In this document: in pieces, positions 5,566 to 8,077 of the stretch
Layout of the letters: each line of letters starts with the position of its first letter
Position numbering within the stretch: position 1 is the stretch's first letter
Source of the DNA: an uncultured Roseburia sp.
GTDB taxonomy: Bacteria; Bacillota; Clostridia; Lachnospirales; Lachnospiraceae
Assembly: GCA_910584215.1 (NCBI GenBank)
Contig: CAJTYI010000108.1
Location: 1 to 8,077, forward strand
Direction: 5' to 3'
DNA: 8,077 nucleotides
Notes under the pieces: model-generated
The model's input: only the letters and a program-made list of their open reading frames with translations
What the model was told of the DNA's origin: nothing
The model's database searches: none
Made by a program: the position numbers and the translations under genes

Positions 5566-8077
5566 CTATTTAGCGCTCGCCACCACCGGCGAAAAGCTGC
5601 CGTAGTATGTATCACTCGCAGTAACGAAATATGCACGCACTTTATAATAGTAGGCAGTTCCGCTTGTCAAATTTTTGTCTGTATAATTCGTGCCTTTCTG
5701 TCTGGCGATCCGCTGATAGTTTCCGTCTGCGCCAGCGCGGTAGATCTCATATCCCGTCACGACACCGGTTCCGCTCCAGGTTATGGTCACGCTGTTTTTA
5801 GAAGAGGAACTAAGACCGGCCGTCACCACTGCGCCGGGCCGGATGTCAAAACGCACCTCCCGCGCCGACGTGTAGTTGCCCACGCCCTTGATAACCGCTA
5901 CACCGGTTCCCGGTTCCCGGTTCATCTTATAGTTTACAATATAATCCACTCCCATGGCAAGAGGTTTTCCGTTATCAGAAACGGTAATTCCTGGTTCAAT
6001 ATCTTTTCCGGTGTATACCTGTGTGCCAATGCTCCCGGCATCGGTCAGATGAATACTCCTCTTAATAATTGTAAAATTGATCTCCTTAACGCCCGGACAA
6101 TTCTCCCGGCCCACGATTCTTAAGGTTGCAACGCCGGCGGCAACATTATTCTCGAATTGCAGATCATAATCTACGCCCTCTATCAGGTCAAGCCCGCCGC
6201 GGGTCAGCTTGGGCTGTGGTCTGATCTCCTCACCTGTATACGAGTACACAGACGATACATTTTCAACGTTCACCTCAGAGTCAATCGCAGCCTCCTTATA
6301 AATAGCGTAATTCAGTTGGAGCTGACCAGTATAGTTTCCGGCTCCGGTGAGCGTCATCACCGCGGTACCCACTGTCGTGTTATTGACATAGTGTACCAGA
6401 TAATCCTGATCCTGCTGCAGCTTTCTCGTTCCGTGGGTGACGGTGATCTGCTGCTCAATCGCTTCGCCGGTATACAGAAAACTGTCGACGAAACCATCCA
6501 CTGCAATATCCGCGTCGCTCAAATCTTTTCTGACGATACGGAATGTCGCTTCCGCTGTATTGCTTTTGTAAAATCCCATACCGGTAACGATGACGGTACC
6601 GGTACCCACATCCTTATTCGCGGCGTAGGATACCGTATAGTCGGTCCCTTCTTTGAGAACACGGTCGGCAATCGATACCAAAAATCCTGTCGGACAGATC
6701 TGCTCTCCCGTATAGGAATAGGACTCTTCCAAGCCTTCAATCTTCGCATCACTCATGCTGTTGGAAATGATTTCAAAATTCAAGGTCATACTTCCGCTAA
6801 AATTGCCAATACCGCGGATAATGACATTCGCCGTGCCGACCTCCACATTGTTCGTGTAAGTAAGCAAATAGTCCGTTCCCTCCACCAGTGTCTGATCTGC
6901 AAACACCAATTGTATCGGCGGCGTAACCACACCTCCCGTATATGCCTGTTCCGGGATGTACGGCACATAGACGTCATCCGACAAAATCGGATGCGGCAGA
7001 ATTTGGAATTCCTTTATCTTAGTCCCGGAATATAGCCCTCTGCCGTTAATAATTGCACGCGCCGTACCGACTGCTACGTTGTTCTCATAAGTCAACGTAT
7101 AATCCGCTTCTTTTGTCAACGTGACACTGGCGCCATCCTGGTTCGTATAGATGACTTCCACCAACGGAAATACACCGACTCCAGTAAACATCTGATCCGG
7201 TATATCAGCAACCGTCACATCATCAATCGAAACACTCGGCGGCAATATCTCAAACGAAACTAACTGCGAGCCGCTATACTCATTGATTCCTGTCACGGTG
7301 AGAGATGCCGGGCCCACAGAAGTGTGGTCTTCCGAGTAGGAAACCGTATAATCCGTTCCCTTTGTCAGCTTCGCCTCACCGATCAAAACCTCAATCTCGG
7401 GTTCGATCGGAAGGCCCGTGTGCATATAGTTTCTTCCATTTACCAGAATCACCGTCGCCGCTGCAATATCCTTGATCTGTGGCGGTTCCGGCTCGTTTGG
7501 CTCACCCTCCTCGGGAGTCACGTCATCATGAACGGCAATGTCTTCCGTCCACACTGGCTCCCTGTCTCTGTCCATGTTCTTCTTCAAATCATCTGACAAG
7601 ACAGCAGACATCCGCTGGAATAGATTCTGCTCTTCTACTTTATCATATGTGACGCCGCGAATCACGGCACACTCGCTGCGGTCGCCGAGATCCTCCCACG
7701 TCCCCTCTTTGTTGAGTGCAAAGGTTCTCTGCGTTCCCTCAAAAGCATCCGTGTAAAATTCGATGTCCGTTCCCGTCAAAGCGACAACAATCGAAAAACA
7801 CTCGCCTCTGGCGAGCTCCAGATCATACTTCTCAAAAGATACGCGGTTGGTACCCTCGACAAGATGTTCGATCCGCTCACTTCCCACATAGCAGCCACTG
7901 GCTGGGTCCCCCGGCGTTGGACTTGTATACAAAGAGACTGTCGCTGCCGTATCCTCTCCTGCATATTCGCCCAAATGAACATCAAAAGAAACTCCTTCAA
8001 ATATCTCCTTCTCTCTCTGCTCGTTCATCCCCGTCATAAAGACTGCGGCTGCTGTCGTTGTATCTGCCAGCCCAGCC
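5566..8077 (-). CDS. Large secreted lectin-like, repeat and Fn3 protein (5' end missing)
   Basis: The frame stays open through the right edge: 13 more codons precede the first Met at 8037, so that Met is not the start. Numbering from it, residues up to about 135 match the lectin-like domain first seen beside the papain-type (C1) peptidase of C. difficile Cwp84 (VSLYTSPTPGDP, LARGECFSIVVALTG, GTWEDLGD). An acidic, proline-rich linker follows (about 140-188), then seven repeats (189-733) and a fibronectin type III domain (734-823; TITWSG, GYEIYRAG, YYYKVRAY). The C-terminus ends at VASAK with no sorting signal, membrane segment or wall-binding repeat. In Cwp84-like proteins the missing upstream part would be a C1 protease domain, so a secreted protease or a carbohydrate-binding surface protein is likely; the peptidase itself is not visible. 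It is first of the three visible genes of the surface operon. Confidence 0.88.
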   Translation of the reverse strand, partial: AGLADTTTAAAVFMTGMNEQREKEIFEGVSFDVHLGEYAGEDTAATVSLYTSPTPGDPASGCYVGSERIEHLVEGTNRVSFEKYDLELARGECFSIVVALTGTDIEFYTDAFEGTQRTFALNKEGTWEDLGDRSECAVIRGVTYDKVEEQNLFQRMSAVLSDDLKKNMDRDREPVWTEDIAVHDDVTPEEGEPNEPEPPQIKDIAAATVILVNGRNYMHTGLPIEPEIEVLIGEAKLTKGTDYTVSYSEDHTSVGPASLTVTGINEYSGSQLVSFEILPPSVSIDDVTVADIPDQMFTGVGVFPLVEVIYTNQDGASVTLTKEADYTLTYENNVAVGTARAIINGRGLYSGTKIKEFQILPHPILSDDVYVPYIPEQAYTGGVVTPPIQLVFADQTLVEGTDYLLTYTNNVEVGTANVIIRGIGNFSGSMTLNFEIISNSMSDAKIEGLEESYSYTGEQICPTGFLVSIADRVLKEGTDYTVSYAANKDVGTGTVIVTGMGFYKSNTAEATFRIVRKDLSDADIAVDGFVDSFLYTGEAIEQQITVTHGTRKLQQDQDYLVHYVNNTTVGTAVMTLTGAGNYTGQLQLNYAIYKEAAIDSEVNVENVSSVYSYTGEEIRPQPKLTRGGLDLIEGVDYDLQFENNVAAGVATLRIVGRENCPGVKEINFTIIKRSIHLTDAGSIGTQVYTGKDIEPGITVSDNGKPLAMGVDYIVNYKMNREPGTGVAVIKGVGNYTSAREVRFDIRPGAVVTAGLSSSSKNSVTITWSGTGVVTGYEIYRAGADGNYQRIARQKGTNYTDKNLTSGTAYYYKVRAYFVTASDTYYGSFSPVVASAK
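5839..7473 (-). repeat. Seven tandem YTG/GTDY extracellular repeats
   Basis: Residues 189-733 of the large secreted protein form seven diverged copies of about 75-83 residues. Each has an opening (Y/H/F)TG, then a Leu-x-x-GTDY-type turn, Y-x-N-N-x-x-VGTA, a (G)xG-x-Y-x-G turn and a closing F-x-I. TG anchors are at about 207, 284, 366, 442, 522, 600 and 675. The pattern is common in surface proteins of Lachnospiraceae and looks like an all-beta, Ig-like stalk module. The copies differ at the protein and DNA level, so expansion is old. Confidence 0.85.

Noticed and set aside
6157..7035. A 292-codon open frame on the plus strand opposite the large repeat protein
   Set aside because: It lies wholly antisense to seven coding repeats whose regular codon pattern keeps this frame open by chance. 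The product has no recognisable domain and no good ribosome binding site was seen.

Overview
The window reads almost entirely on the minus strand and looks like a low-to-mid GC Gram-positive anaerobe of the class Clostridia, most likely Lachnospiraceae. The grounds are Gram-positive-type ribosomal protein S12 (13 residues longer than the E. coli protein in its N-terminal part), strong AGGAGG ribosome binding sites, a class B sortase, BspA-type leucine-rich repeats, and a Cwp84-like lectin-like domain fused to YTG/GTDY repeats. Family placement is by eye; no database was searched.

Read in the direction of transcription (right to left), the first block is a cell-surface operon. It begins with the 3' part of a large secreted protein (5566-8077, running off the right edge) made of a lectin-like domain, seven repeats of about 78 residues and a final fibronectin type III domain. 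After 27 bases comes a class B sortase (4423-5538) and after 12 more a leucine-rich repeat surface protein (2431-4410), which carries a signal peptide, a Pro/Thr-rich wall-spanning spacer and a C-terminal sorting signal with TPTTG in place of LPxTG. The obvious reading is a sortase transcribed together with its own substrate. The operon ends at a 12-bp-stem terminator (2244-2278), and its promoter lies outside the window.

The second block is the str operon: rpsL (S12), rpsG (S7) and the first 309 codons of fusA (EF-G), which runs off the left edge. It has a near-perfect sigma-A promoter (TTGACA, 17 bp, TATACT at 2202-2230) directly after the surface-operon terminator. Three start choices differ from the longest open frames: rpsL starts at the ATG at 2147, rpsG at a GTG at 1453 and fusA at a TTG at 929, each set by a well-placed Shine-Dalgarno sequence.

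The least explained parts are non-coding. The rpsL-rpsG spacer is 274 bases long and holds four perfect inverted repeats, so it may be a structured regulatory RNA such as an S7 autoregulatory site. The str promoter is bracketed by a 14-bp palindrome just upstream of the -35 box and a 7-bp-stem hairpin at the predicted 5' end of the mRNA. No tRNA, rRNA, CRISPR array, insertion sequence or phage gene was seen. The window is mainly housekeeping plus a sortase surface-display cassette, and I see no clear sign of a wholly new system.
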